Shown: one piece after another, positions 1-11,432 of the stretch | How the letters are laid out: each line of letters starts with the position of its first letter | How positions within the stretch are numbered: position 1 is the first letter of the stretch | NCBI GenBank assembly: GCA_963514095.1 | Contig: OY741287.1 | Span: 13,474,944-13,538,943 of the forward strand | Reading direction: 5' to 3' | Source: Eutrigla gurnardus | Taxonomy: Eukaryota; Chordata; Actinopteri; Perciformes; Triglidae | DNA: 64,000 nucleotides | Translations under genes and position numbers: made by a program | Notes under the pieces: model-generated | Told to the model about the DNA's origin: nothing | The model's input: the letters and a program-made list of their open reading frames with translations, nothing else | The model's database searches: none

Positions 1-367
1 CTCCTCCATGCTCTTGACACTGTGCTGGGGGGCACAGCAAACCTTCTTGCCACAGTGTGCATTGATGTGCCATCATGGATGAGTTGCACTAACTGGGCAA
101 CTTCTGTGGGTTGGAGAAACCGCCTCATGCTACCTCTAGTGGTGCAAACACTGGCAAAATTCAAAAAAGAAAAAAATCTGCCAGAAAGGCCGAGAACAGA
201 GAAATTGTCTGCGGTCACCACCTGCAGAACCATTCCTTTATAGGGATGTCTTGCTAATTGCCACTCGTTTCCACCTGTGGACTGTTCCATTTACACAACA
301 GCAGGTGAAATTGATTCCCAATCAGCGCTGCTTCCTAATTGGACAGGCTGATATCTCAGATACAATA
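1..367 (-). mobile_element. Tc1/mariner-like element, 5' end fragment (copy A)
   Basis: The minus strand encodes the N-terminal helix-turn-helix part of a Tc1-type transposase, with its likely ATG at 126-128 and the sequence MRRFLQPTEVAQLVQLIHDG. The rest of the transposase lies before the window start. Bases 129-367 are the element's untranslated 5' end. It is identical in layout to 8156-8522. Confidence 0.75.
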
Positions 368-1664
368 CAGGGCTCCAGAGTGCGACCATTTTGGTTGAAA
401 ATGCGACCAAAATTTTTATGAGTGATTTTTATGAAATCGTAAGCGCAGCATCTCGTTGTGTTCTCCTGATGGTATCGTGGTCTAAACCAATAAGAGACAG
501 AGCTCGGGTGGGTCCTTGCCTCTGATTGGCTGTGGTCCTTTTCACTGCTGTAAATTGTGTCAGTTCGAAAAATGTGAGCGAGCTGAGCAGGTATTCCTGA
601 GCGCTTCCATTTTCTCCAAAAATGAAGAGAGGCAGAAAGCCTGGCCCCGAGACAAATAATTAATTAATTAAAAAGCCCAAAAATATGCCTTCAGACAGGA
701 CTGGTTGAAGCAATTTCCCTGGCTGATGTACGATAAAGAAAGGGACTCAATGCACTGCATTTATTGTCGGGAGTGTGGTCAGAATATGGCCGGTAATAGT
801 GCGTTTGTGGAAGAGTCAACAACATTTCGCATCGAGACGTTGAAAAAGCGCAATATGTCCAAAAAGCATACTACATGCCGTGATAAGTGTGTTAATAAAG
901 CTCTCCCAGCTGCATTTCAGCGTCAGGCTGTATCAATCAGGTCCGCTGAGGCATCTGAAATGATTATCAAAGTCAACGTCGCATACAATATTGCAAAGGA
1001 GGAGTTGCCGTTCACTAAATCTAAGTCCGAAATTATTCTGATGAAAAAGATGCCGACACACTAAAGAACAAGACAGCTGCGGAGGTTGGAAACGCCGCAT
1101 ACACGTCATTCATGATTGACGGCGACACAGACGTCTCTACGAAGGAGTGCGTTATTGTCTACTGCCGCATTTTGCGGAAAGGGAGGCCGGTCAACATGTT
1201 AATTGGACATGTCGAGGTGGAGCATGGACACGCACAGTGTTTGAAGGCCCAAATTACAGCATGAGACATCATGAATAGGACATTGTATAGTAGCCTATTC
1301 CTAATATTATTAAAAATGAATAGCCTAAGTAAAAACATAAGTAAGCTAGGCTAAGATCACATAAACAGTTTTCCATTTGCAATCTATAGGCAAGTGACCT
1401 GTATGATCTTTTTATTCTTGAGGAATTTATGCTGCCACAAAGCAAGCATTTGCTGCGTTTGGGCATCAGTGTGCAGATTGGCTGGAGAAAACGGGTGCTC
1501 TGGGGCGTCATTATGTAAAAAGGGAGCGATGAAAAGGTGACCTTTTGGTGCTAAAGGTGACGCGATGAAAAATGTGGGTGATCATGAATTTTGTGCTGGT
1601 GCACCTAAAAAAAAAAGTTAGGTGCACCAGTGCAACCAATGCATAAAGTTAGTCTGGAGCCCTG
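368..1664 (+). mobile_element. ZNF862-like hAT element remnant (copy A)
   Basis: The ends carry a perfect 12-bp inverted repeat, CAGGGCTCCAGA at 368 and its complement ending at 1664. The inside (about 696-1258) encodes degraded pieces resembling the start of ZNF862-type hAT transposases: a TTF-type zinc-finger stretch (MHCIYCRECGQNMAGNSAF) and a later piece reading SFMIDGDTDVSTKECVIVYC. Frameshifts and internal loss make it non-autonomous. I could not find matching target-site duplications, so one flank may have been rearranged. A small hairpin (GGTGCACCTAA / TTAGGTGCACC) lies at about 1600-1630. Confidence 0.7.
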
Positions 1665-1780
1665 CACAACCTTGATTTGAATTGAATATCCAAAAATATG
1701 GCTTGAGCTTTGCTTTCTTTATATAAGAAAACTCACAAGGTGATATATTGATACCTGTATTTTGTGTTTCTTTCTTTTAG

Positions 1781-3277
1781 TGTCCACATTGTGGAAAGTC
1801 CTTCCTCAATTCCTCGTTCCTCCAGAATCACATCCAGCGGCGGCACCCTGATGAGTACGAGACCGGTACGTCGCACATTAAATCATTTAAGGATGTCCTG
1901 TGAAGATGTATTTGCAGCTGAAATATGATACGCTTCCTCACATTGTGTCGTGACACAAATATCTTGTTTTCTTTGTTCTTCTACGTCCTTCCAGAGTTCC
2001 GGTCAGACAGTGAGAAGAAATCTCAGATCGACAGCCTCAAATCGGAGATCAGCGGTCTGAAGGAGCAGATTGTTCAGCAGCAACAGGACCTGCAAGCCAA
2101 AACAGCTCAGGTAGGAAAAACGACACCTTTTAAAGCAAAAATGCCAAACTTCTGGTTCCTGCTCGTTTGATTTCCGTTGTGATTCCAGGAAAAAGAGCAG
2201 CAGTCCCTGCAAAAAGACCTGCTGAGAGAATTGGACCACTTTAAGGCGGAGGAGATGGCGCGCATGGACAGAAAGATAGAAGACAGCAGGGACGGCATGC
2301 GTAGAGAGATGGAGTATCTTTACACCCGGAACATTCAGGCTCTCAATGTACAAAAAGAATACTTGGATAATCCATTTTGGTTCTCCAGCATATATTTTAT
2401 TCATACCTTTTTTTTTTACTATTTTTATTCATAGGAAGCAAATCAGAATCAGACCGCCAAGCTTGAGAAATCGTCCGTCCCTGTTCACTCGCAGCCAGAG
2501 AGAGATCTGGACAACTACAAAGAGATGCAGATCCAAGCCATGCAGAAGCTGGAACACCAACTGAAGAAACAGGTCAGTGTCGAGGCCAGATGTTCTTTCC
2601 ATAATTACAAGTGAATGAAATCCTTTTGAGGACACAAATATTCTCCTCTAGGATCAAAAGTGGGAATCCAGGCTGCAGGAAATAAAGGGCCAACACGAGT
2701 CTGAAAAGAACCAGGTATGTGTTCTTATCAAACCTCATCATTATTATGTCGTTTACGTGTAATTTGAAGCCGTGAAACGTCGCCTCCCAGTTGCTGAACG
2801 AGCTGAGCAGGATGCAGTCGTCCGTGGCGGAGCAGCAGGAGAGCGGCCGGCGGCTGCAGCAGGAGATGGGCAGGAGGCTGCAGGAGAAGGAGCGCACCAT
2901 CAAGGCCCAGAGAGAGCAGGTTATAACACTTACACTTGCACAGCCAGGAAGTGAGGCGGGGGGGTCAGCACTTGTTCAGGATATCCTGTATTTGGCCTCA
3001 GATTGTGTTGTATTGAGACATGATGATACTGTATATTTGACAGGAACCATAGTGCACAGGAAACGGATACTTTTCCTGGAATAGCACCACAGTTTCCCAT
3101 TACTCGCTACAGCTGAGCAGCCAGAGTTCACAAACTTGCATTGTTATAATTATAAATAATTATTTAATTATTCCTTTTTCCATCCTGTCATTAAAGCAGA
3201 TGGCACTGACAAAACAACCAATCATAAATGCTCCTTTTCCCAACTTCCAGATGCGGAATATTTCCTCAAATCCACCC
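1781..3277 (+). pseudogene. dzip1: DZIP1-family gene fragment, copy A (zinc-finger and coiled-coil exons)
   Basis: Exons 1781-1865, 1995-2110, 2189-2347, 2435-2572, 2652-2714, 2791-2919 and 3251-3277 (broken) are flanked by AG/GT splice sites and join in phase. The first exon encodes a C2H2 finger (CPHCGKSF...HIQRRH) followed by HPDEYE, as in DZIP1/Iguana proteins; the rest is glutamate/glutamine-rich coiled coil. DZIP1 acts at the basal body and transition zone in ciliogenesis and Hedgehog signalling. There are no upstream exons, and the last exon is cut after its ninth codon by retrotransposon sequence, so this is a truncated duplicate. Exons 3-5 here show what copy C (49829) has lost. DZIP1 versus DZIP1L cannot be decided by eye. 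Confidence 0.8.
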
Positions 3278-4713
3278 AAACCCTAACCACTCAGGAAGGC
3301 GACGTGGAGCAGGCGTAGGACGGCCCCCCGTCGGAACAGGTACGGGTGACGAGCGGACCTCCCGAAGGCTGCGTGGAGCAGGCGTAGGACGGCCCCCCGT
3401 CGGAACAGGAACGGGTGACGAGCGGACCTCCAGAAAGCTGCGTGGAGCAGGCGTAGGGCGGCCCCCCGTCGGAACAGGAACGGGTGACGAGCGGACCTCC
3501 CGAAGGCTGCGTGGAGCAGGCGCAGGACGGCCCCCCGTCGGAACAGGAACGGGCGAAGAGCGGGCTCCCGGACGACTGCGGGGAGCAGGCGTCGGACTGA
3601 CCCCCGTCGGAACAGGAAAGGGTGACAGGCAAACCCCCAATAGGCTGCGGGGAGCAGGCGTCGGATGGACCCCCGTCGGAACAGGAAAGGGTGACAGGCA
3701 AACCCCCAATAGGCTGCGAGGAGCAGGTGTGGGACGGTCCCCTGTCTGGGCTGGCGCCGGACGATCCTCCGCCGGGACTGGTGACGGACGGGCCGCCGAC
3801 TGAAGACCACTGGAGAGTGTCGATCGGGCCGCCGACTGAAGGCCAATGGCAGGTGTCGACCGGGCCGCCGACTGAAGGCCAATGGCAGGTGTCGACCGGG
3901 CCGCCGACTGAAGGCCAATGGCAGGTGTCGACCGGGCCGCCGACTGAAGGCCACTGGCCAAGGCGTGGGCTGGTTGCTTGGCTGTGACCGAGGCGTGGGC
4001 TGGTTGCTTGGCTGTGACCGTGGCGTGGGCTGGTTGCTTGGCTGTGGCCGTAGCGTGGGCTGGATGCTTGGATGCTTGGCTGTGGCCTGGGCTGGATGCT
4101 TGGCTGGAGCTGAGGCCTGGGCTGGTAGCATGGCTGGAGCTGAGGCCTGGGCTGGTAGCATGGCTGGAGCTGAGGCCTGGGCTGGTAGCATGGCTGGAGT
4201 TGAGGCCTGGGCTGGTAGCATGGCTGGAACTGTGGCATGGGCTGGTAGCATGGCTGGAACTGTGGCATGGGCTGGTAGCTTGGACGGGCGGGCCTCCGCT
4301 GGAACTGGTGACGGACGGACCCCCCGTTAGAACCGATGTGAGCAGCATCGGGGCGGCTCGCTTCCTCATGCCGCACCTGCTCCTCGAGGCCGTCAACCGA
4401 CGAGCCAACTGCCGGTTAGCCAGCTGGATGCTCCTTGGCCCTCCCAGGGCCAGACGAGTACCCCTAAACGGGTTCGGGCAGGAGCTGGGAAGCTGTGCGG
4501 TGGCTGAGACATGGTCTGGTGGCATGGCTGAGACTGCGGCATGAGCGGTTAGCATGGCTGTGACAGGGGCTGGTGGCTTAGCTGCGGCTTGAAAAAACAG
4601 TTCGCTAGCAGCAATTTGGCGTGTCCTGCTAGCAGGATTGGTAATGAAGTCCACATACCACTGTATGACTCTAAGCCCATTAACTGCTGGGTCCTCTTTG
4701 GGTTGGTTCATTC
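3278..4713 (-). mobile_element. Internal region of an LTR retrotransposon (copy A) with Pro/Ser/Ala-rich ORF
   Basis: This lies directly downstream (minus sense) of the LTR at 4714-5247 and breaks into a DZIP1 exon at 3277. A minus-strand ORF of 481 codons (4711-3266) starts with MNQPKEDPAVNGLRVIQW, as a leader/gag-like start would, and becomes a repetitive Pro/Ala/Ser tract. No protease, reverse transcriptase or integrase is visible, and no second LTR occurs at the left edge. I read it as a truncated or non-autonomous element. Plus-strand ORFs over the same bases are repeat shadows. Confidence 0.5.
3301..4310. repeat. GC-rich minisatellite cluster (copy A)
   Basis: Several different tandem arrays lie next to each other: a ~69-bp unit (GTCGGAACAGGAACGGGTGA core) at 3301-3750, a 36-bp unit (GGGCCGCCGACTGAAGGCC core) at 3795-3950, a ~30-bp unit (GTGGGCTGGTTGCTTGGCTG core) at 3963-4080, and a 30-bp unit (GGGCTGGTAGCATGGCTGGA core) at 4090-4290. 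The repeats keep several frames open on both strands, which explains the long overlapping ORFs. Confidence 0.9.
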
Positions 4714-5247
4714 TGTCAGGTTCAGGGCAAAACGTGGACTTGAAAAAGAGGGGAGGCGAGGACCCAAATGCAGTTAAAAAAATGAAGATTTATTTAAATA
4801 ATAATTGAGAACCAAAACTAAGACTAAAACAAAGTATCAAACAAAGAAACCACAAAGGCAAAAACGACCAATTAAAGAAACACTTACAAAAAGGAACCAA
4901 AACACGAAGGGATACGGGAGGCAGGACGAGGTACAAAAATATCCAGTGACAAGAAGTGGTGCAGCATGCAGGGGAAGACAATGACGAAAGCGACATCGAC
5001 AGCAACAATGAACCAACAATGAGACAGGGGAAACACAGACTATATACACAGGGAGGCAGGGAGCTGACGAGGAACAGTTGAAACACATCAGGGCAGGCAT
5101 GGTAATCAACACGAGAGGGAGGGGGAGTCAAGACAGCGGAAACAACAAGGACCAGGAAGTACGAGACAGGAAATGACACTGAGGAAAAAATAAAACAGGA
5201 AATCAAAACCAAGGAAACAGAACATGCCAAAAACACAGATCATGACA
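4714..5247 (-). mobile_element. Solo or 5' LTR of a retrotransposon (copy A)
   Basis: On the minus strand this 534-bp stretch begins TGTCATGA and ends CCTGACA, the TG...CA form of LTRs. It holds a TATA-like TGTATATAG around 5036-5046 and an AATAAA signal near 4791-4798, near the 3' end as expected. The gag-like ORF starts just after it. The clade (Ty3/gypsy is likely) cannot be settled without pol. Confidence 0.6.
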
Positions 5248-6567
5248 ACCTGTGTATCCACCTCTACACACCCGTCTGATTTATGACCGACGTAACGGCA
5301 GTCCGTCGTCACATACTGTCAAATATGGTGAGTGTGAGAGGCTGTGAGGGCTTGAAATGGTAGAAATACAAATAAGGACATCACTCCGCATGTCGCTTTA
5401 TTTTGATGATCTAAAAGTGTTGGTTTTTATTTCACATATTTTACAGCCTGATCTGAACGTCTTCCAGGATCTTATCATCCCAGACCAGACGTCATTGTCA
5501 AATCATTGATTTACTAGTTTTACTTTATGATGACATTCCTATGATTTCAAGTGTTTTATGCTCCTTAAATCTTTAATGTTAATATATCTGTGTAAATGTA
5601 ATATTCCACACATGCACTTTGTCTGTGGGTAATTTCCTTCAGGTAAAGTCAGCATCAAAAGTGGGCTCAAAATGTCCGCGAGCGAGCCCTCGCGCACTTC
5701 AGGACTTGACCGTGGCATAGACCTGAACCCTCAGGGACTAAATGGCAACGAGCATCAATGGTCTTCTCTAAACCATGGCAAGGTTGTAGTATGGGCATTT
5801 CCTACTATGACAAACTATATATACGTCTTATATTCCAATTCCAAACAAAATATAAACACTTTGAAAAGTGAAATACACTAAAGAAGAAAGGACTACTGCC
5901 ACCGGCGGAGGGAGCCTATTTACCCGACAACGGCCGAGGCGGAGCGACTCAACGTAACGCGGTTCTTCAAAGAGAGGACTTTTTCCCGCTCAGCTAACTA
6001 CAGCAGCAGGAGGTGAGTTTAAATATAATAAATTATGTTTTCCATTAATATTAGGTGTAGCAACGTAAAGTAAAATCCTTCGGTTTATTTTTGGGGACGT
6101 AATATTCGTGTTTACTAATTGTTTTGTCGCTCGGTGGACCGACTCTATCGTAGCTAGTTAGCATTAGCTAGCTAGCCTCCACTAATATGTTACTGTGGCT
6201 GCGGGTTTCACGGCTGAGTCACCGCCATGGTCACTTCCCAGCTTAGCTCTCTTAATCATTCTATTGTCCAGGAAGTTTGATAATTAATGAGCCAATGCTT
6301 TGGTAATGAATATAATTCCACTAATTACTTGTGATGACGTGGAGCATGCTGCAGACTATGAACTCAAAACTCTGTTCTGAACGGACATTTGGCCGCGTCG
6401 CCCCCCCCTCACTGCTCCGTGTGTCTCTGCCGTCTCTGCTGCGTGTTTGTGGGGGAACAGCGGGCTGGATGACGCGCTGGAAGAGCGGACAGCGAAGCGG
6501 AGAGACCACGGAGAGAATGAGACGGACTTTGGGTCCAAGTTTACTGGAGTCGTACAGTGAAATGATT
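5248..6567. other. Intergenic stretch with CpG-rich exon-like segment (copy A)
   Basis: There is no convincing ORF. Bases 5633-5723 match 56021-56124 and 59186-59289, the flanks of the Harbinger-like elements in the palindrome. Bases 5885-6012 are GC-rich and end in a good splice donor (AG|GTGAGT), resembling a non-coding first exon. Bases 6150-6175 are a run of GCTAGCTAG-type sequence. A CpG-rich stretch around 6390-6500 has only short shadow ORFs. Confidence 0.5.
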
Positions 6568-6575
6568 CATTAAAA

Positions 6576-7192
6576 CAGGGGTGTCCAAACTACGGCCCGC
6601 GGGCCAACTGCGGCCCGCGGTCCAGTTTTTATTGGCCCGCAGCAAATTCTGAAAATATAATTGAATATGGCCCGCACAAGAAGCTTGAGCTCAACTCTGT
6701 TGCACTTCTCAGTTTCAACACTAGATGGAGCCAGCCACGGAAACGGTGCTTCTCCACTAAGCAAAATTAAGCAAAGAAAAACTTTTACCGCGAGTCACCA
6801 GAAATGGCAGCACCGAAGAAACGCAAAATAGCAAGTGAGTGTAGAAGATTTCAAACACGGTGGGAAAATGAATATTTCTTCAAAGAAATCAACGGAAAGT
6901 GTGTCTGTTTGATTTGCAATGAAGATATTTCTGTGATGAAAGAGTATAATGTCCGTCGGCACTATGAGACCAAGCATCAGAGCTACACATCGTACACCGG
7001 TGCCGAACGAACACAGAAAGTCAAGCAAATGGCAGCTAGCCTGCAAGCTCAACAACAGTTTTTTTTTCGTGCTAACAAAATACAGGAAAACGCCACAACA
7101 GCAAGCTATGAAGTCGCTAAACTTATTGCCCAGCACGGCAAACCGTTCTCAGACGGTGATTTCATAAAGCAGTGCCTCATCAAAGTCACAGA
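6576..7192 (+). mobile_element. ZBED-type hAT transposon, 3'-truncated (copy A)
   Basis: It starts with the same end as the intact copy at 14730 (CAGGGGTGTCCAAA), preceded by the same CATTAAAA at 6568-6575. The ORF starts at 6804 and matches the intact transposase for about 130 residues (BED-type finger region), then is cut at about 7192 by the tandem-duplication junction. The ORF runs on to 7226 in foreign sequence. Confidence 0.9.
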
Positions 7193-7201
7193 GGGTCACT
7201 C

Positions 7202-7424
7202 AGCGGAAATAATGAGACCACACTGACAGCATTAATCTCACAGGAACATCTAAGTGGTTTCCTGGTTGTCATAGTAACAGTCATGTAATATGTCATCAGT
7301 AGGTAGATTCTTGTATGATTAAAAGTTTTTTGGTTTCCCAGAAATGCAGTTCTGAGAAATGTTTCTAAGTAAAGAGTAAACCTCCACCTCTTCCTGTACA
7401 CAGATCTGAGGACAGCACAGGTCT
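7202..7424 (+). promoter_or_regulatory. Copy of the SRCR-gene promoter/5'UTR module fused to Tc1
   Basis: This matches 20421-20646, the segment directly upstream of the SRCR receptor start codon, and 46307-46527. Homology begins at GCGGAAATAAT and ends at AGGTCT, after which this copy continues into Tc1 transposase sequence instead of the SRCR first exon. Both TTCNNNGAA motifs of the SRCR promoter are kept (first at 7335-7343). Confidence 0.7.
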
Positions 7425-8522
7425 GGAATGAGACATGATGTCCCAGATGTGCTCAATAGGATTCAGGTCTGGGGAACAGGCAGGCCAGTCCATAACATCA
7501 ATGCCTTCATCATGCAGGAACTGCTGACACACTCCAGCCACATGAGGCCTAGCATTGTCATGCATTAGAAGGAACCTAGGGCCCACTGCACCAGCATATG
7601 GTCTCACAATGGGTCTGAGGATCTCATCCCGGTACCTAATGGCAGTCAGGGTACCTCCAGCAAGCACATGGAGGGCTGTGTGACCTTCCAAAGAAATACC
7701 TCCCCAGACCATCACTAGGCCACCGCGAAACCGGTCATGCTGGAGGATGTTGCAGCAGCAGAACGTTCTCCGCGGCGTCGCCAGACCCTGTCATGTCGGT
7801 CACATGTGCTCAAGGTGAACCTGCTCTCATCCATGAAGAGCACAGGGCGCCAATGGCGAATCTGCCAATCTCTGTGATCTCTAGCAAATGCCAATGGCAT
7901 TGCACGGTGTTGGGTTTTAAGCACAGGCCCTATTTGTGGACGTCGGGCCCTCAAACCACCCTCATGGAGTCGATTTGGGACCGTTTGAGTTGAAACTTGA
8001 ACATCAGTGGCCTGCTGAGGTCATTTTGTAGGGCTCTGGCAGTGCTCCTCCTGTTCCTCCGTGCACAAAGGAGCAGATATCGGTCCTGCTGTTGGGTTGT
8101 TGACATTCTTCGGCCCCCTCCACGTCTCCTGGTGTACTGGCCTGTCTCCTGGAATCTCCTCCATGCTCTTGACACTGTGCTGGGGGGCACAGCAAACCTT
8201 CTTGCCACAGTGTGCATTGATGTGCCATCATGGATGAGTTGCACTAACTGGGCAACTTCTGTGGGTTGGAGAAACCGCCTCATGCTACCTCTAGTGGTGC
8301 AAACACTGGCAAAATTCAAAAAAGAAAAAAATCTGCCAGAAAGGCCGAGAACAGAGAAATGGTCTGCGGTCACCACCTGCAGAACCATTCCTTTATAGGG
8401 ATGTCTTGCTAATTGCCACTCGTTTCCACCTGTGGACTGTTCCATTTACACAACAGCAGGTGAAATTGATTCCCAATCAGTGCTGCTTCCTAATTGGACA
8501 GGCTGATATGTCAGATACAATA
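7425..8522 (-). mobile_element. Tc1/mariner element with frameshifted DD34E transposase (copy B)
   Basis: The minus strand encodes an N-terminal helix-turn-helix (start at 8283, MRRFLQPTEVAQLVQLIHDG), then a segment with MDESRFTL (first catalytic Asp), then MHDNARPHVAG ... DLNPIEHIWD. The second Asp and the Glu are separated by 34 residues, the Tc1 DD34E signature. These pieces lie in three reading frames, broken near 7955-8010 and near 7715, so the gene is dead. The transposase C-terminus is cut at the junction with the SRCR-promoter-like module. No terminal inverted repeat pair was recognised. Confidence 0.85.
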
Positions 8523-9819
8523 CAGGGCTCCAGAGTGCGACCATTTTGGTTGAAAATGCGACCAAAATTTTTATGAGTGATTTTTATGAAATCGTAAGCG
8601 CAGCATCTCGTTGTGTTCTCCTGATGGTATCGTGGTCTAAACCAATAAGAGACAGAGCTCGGGTGGGTCCTTGCCTCTGATTGGCTGTGGTCCTTTTCAC
8701 TGCTGTAAATTGTGTCAGTTCGAAAAATGTGAGCGAGCTGAGCAGGTATTCCTGAGCGCTTCCATTTTCTCCAAAAATGAAGAGAGGCAGAAAGCCTGGC
8801 CCCGAGACAAATAATTAATTAATTAAAAAGCCCAAAAATATGCCTTCAGACAGGACTGGTTGAAGCAATTTCCCTGGCTGATGTACGATAAAGAAAGGGA
8901 CTCAATGCACTGCATTTATTGTCGGGAGTGTGGTCAGAATATGGCCGGTAATAGTGCGTTTGTGGAAGAGTCAACAACATTTCGCATCGAGACGTTGAAA
9001 AAGCGCAATATGTCCAAAAAGCATACTACATGCCGTGATAAGTGTGTTAATAAAGCTCTCCCAGCTGCATTTCAGCGTCAGGCTGTATCAATCAGGTCCG
9101 CTGAGGCATCTGAAATGATTATCAAAGTCAACGTCGCATACAATATTGCAAAGGAGGAGTTGCCGTTCACTAAATCTAAGTCCGAAATTATTCTGATGAA
9201 AAAGATGCCGACACACTAAAGAACAAGACAGCTGCGGAGGTTGGAAACGCCGCGTACACGTCATTCATGATTGACGGCGACACAGACGTCTCTACGAAGG
9301 AGTGCGTTATTGTCTACTGCCGCATTTTGCGGAAAGGGAGGCCGGTCAACATGTTAATTGGACATGTCGAGGTGGAGCATGGACACGCACAGTGTTTGAA
9401 GGCCCAAATCACAGCATGAGACATCATGAATAGGACATTGTATAGTAGCCTATTCCTAATATTATTAAAAATGAATAGCCTAAGTAAAAACATAAGTAAG
9501 CTAGGCTAAGATCACATAAACAGTTTTCCATTTGCAATCTATAGGCAAGTGACCTGTATGATCTTTTTATTCTTGAGGAATTTATGCTGCCACAAAGCAA
9601 GCATTTGCTGCGTTTGGGCATCAGTGTGCAGATTGGCTGGAGAAAACGGGTGCTCTGGGGCGTCATTATGTAAAAGGAGAGCGATGAAAAGGTGACCTTT
9701 TGGTGCTAAAGGTGACGCGATGAAAAATGTGGGTGATCATGAATTTTGTGCTGGTGCACCTAAAAAAAAAAGTTAGGTGCACCAGTGCAACCAATGCATA
9801 AAGTTAGTCTGGAGCCCTG
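8523..9819 (+). mobile_element. ZNF862-like hAT element remnant (copy B)
   Basis: This is the duplicate of 368-1664, with the same 12-bp terminal inverted repeats and the same broken reading frames (zinc-finger piece at 8860-9219). It adds only a few substitutions. Confidence 0.7.
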
Positions 9820-9935
9820 CACAACCTTGATTTGAATTGAATATCCAAAAATATGGCTTGAGCTTTGCTTTCTTTATATAAGAAAACTCACAAGGTGATA
9901 TATTGATACCTGTATTTTGTGTTTCTTTCTTTTAG

Positions 9936-11432
9936 TGTCCACATTGTGGAAAGTCCTTCCTCAATTCCTCGTTCCTCCAGAATCACATCCAGCGGCGGCA
10001 CCCTGATGAGTACGAGACCGGTACGTCGCACATTAAATCATTTAAGGATGTCCTGTGAAGATGTATTTGCAGCTGAAATATGATACGCTTCCTCACATTG
10101 TGTCGTGACACAAATATCTTGTTTTCTTTGTTCTTCTACGTCCTTCCAGAGTTCCGGTCAGACAGTGAGAAGAAATCTCAGATCGACAGCCTCAAATCGG
10201 AGATCAGCGGTCTGAAGGAGCAGATTGTTCAGCAGCAACAGGACCTGCAAGCCAAAACAGCTCAGGTAGGAAAAACGACACCTTTTAAAGCAAAAATGCC
10301 AAACTTCTGGTTCCTGCTCGTTTGATTTCCGTCGTGATTCCAGGAAAAAGAGCAGCAGTCCCTGCAAAAAGACCTGCTGAGAGAATTGGACCACTTTAAG
10401 GCGGAGGAGATGGCGCGCATGGACAGAAAGATAGAAGACAGCAGGGACGGCATGCGTAGAGAGATGGAGTATCTTTACACCCGGAACATTCAGGCTCTCA
10501 ATGTACAAAAAGAATACTTGGATAATCCATTTTGGTTCTCCAGCATATATTTTATTCATACCTTTTTTTTTTACTATTTTTATTCATAGGAAGCAAATCA
10601 GAATCAGACCGCCAAGCTTGAGAAATCGTCCGTCCCTGTTCACTCGCAGCCAGAGAGAGATCTGGACAACTACAAAGAGATGCAGATCCAAGCCATGCAG
10701 AAGCTGGAACACCAACTGAAGAAACAGGTCAGTGTCGAGGCCAGATGTTCTTTCCATAATTACAAGTGAATGAAATCCTTTTGAGGACACAAATATTCTC
10801 CTCTAGGATCAAAAGTGGGAATCCAGGCTGCAGGAAATAAAGGGCCAACACGAGTCTGAAAAGAACCAGGTATGTGTTCTTATCAAACCTCATCATTATT
10901 ATGTCGTTTACGTGTAATTTGAAGCCGTGAAACGTCGCCTCCCAGTTGCTGAACGAGCTGAGCAGGATGCAGTCGTCCGTGGCGGAGCAGCAGGAGAGCG
11001 GCCGGCGGCTGCAGCAGGAGATGGGCAGGAGGCTGCAGGAGAAGGAGCGCACCATCAAGGCCCAGAGAGAGCAGGTTATAACACTTACACTTGCACAGCC
11101 AGGAAGTGAGGCGGGGGGGTCAGCACTTGTTCAGGATATCCTGTATTTGGCCTCAGATTGTGTTGTATTGAGACATGATGATACTGTATATTTGACAGGA
11201 ACCATAGTGCACAGGAAACGGATACTTTTCCTGGAATAGCACCACAGTTTCCCATTACTCGCTACAGCTGAGCAGCCAGAGTTCACAAACTTGCATTGTT
11301 ATAATTATAAATAATTATTTAATTATTCCTTTTTCCATCCTGTCATTAAAGCAGATGGCACTGACAAAACAACCAATCATAAATGCTCCTTTTCCCAACT
11401 TCCAGATGCGGAATATTTCCTCAAATCCACCC
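9936..11432 (+). pseudogene. dzip1: DZIP1-family gene fragment, copy B
   Basis: Exons 9936-10020, 10150-10265, 10344-10502, 10590-10727, 10807-10869, 10946-11074 and 11406-11432 (broken) are the exact counterparts of copy A, with all splice sites kept. The exons encode the C2H2 finger and coiled coil. As in copy A, there is no upstream start exon, and the seventh exon runs into LTR-retrotransposon sequence after nine codons. It has no open 3' part and is probably not functional, unless it makes a truncated transcript from a transposon promoter. Confidence 0.8.

Larger units (their letters stand above)
1..7192. repeat. Tandem segmental duplication, copy A (left-truncated by window)
   Basis: This stretch repeats at 8156-15346 with an offset of 8155 bp (8154 after a 1-bp deletion near 13024 in copy B). 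The copies match by eye at nearly every base, with scattered substitutions. Copy A stops being homologous at about 7192, inside the ZBED-type hAT element, and is joined there to unrelated sequence. The unit begins before the window. Confidence 0.95.

Noticed and set aside
3301..3750. CRISPR-like regular repeats
   Set aside because: Directly adjacent tandem units without unique spacers, in a eukaryotic genome.
3283..4544. Long overlapping ORFs on both strands in the GC-rich repeats (also 11438-12699)
   Set aside because: They are produced by tandem repeats whose unit lengths are multiples of three. Only the minus-strand 481-codon frame was kept, as a possible retrotransposon product because it starts right after the LTR.
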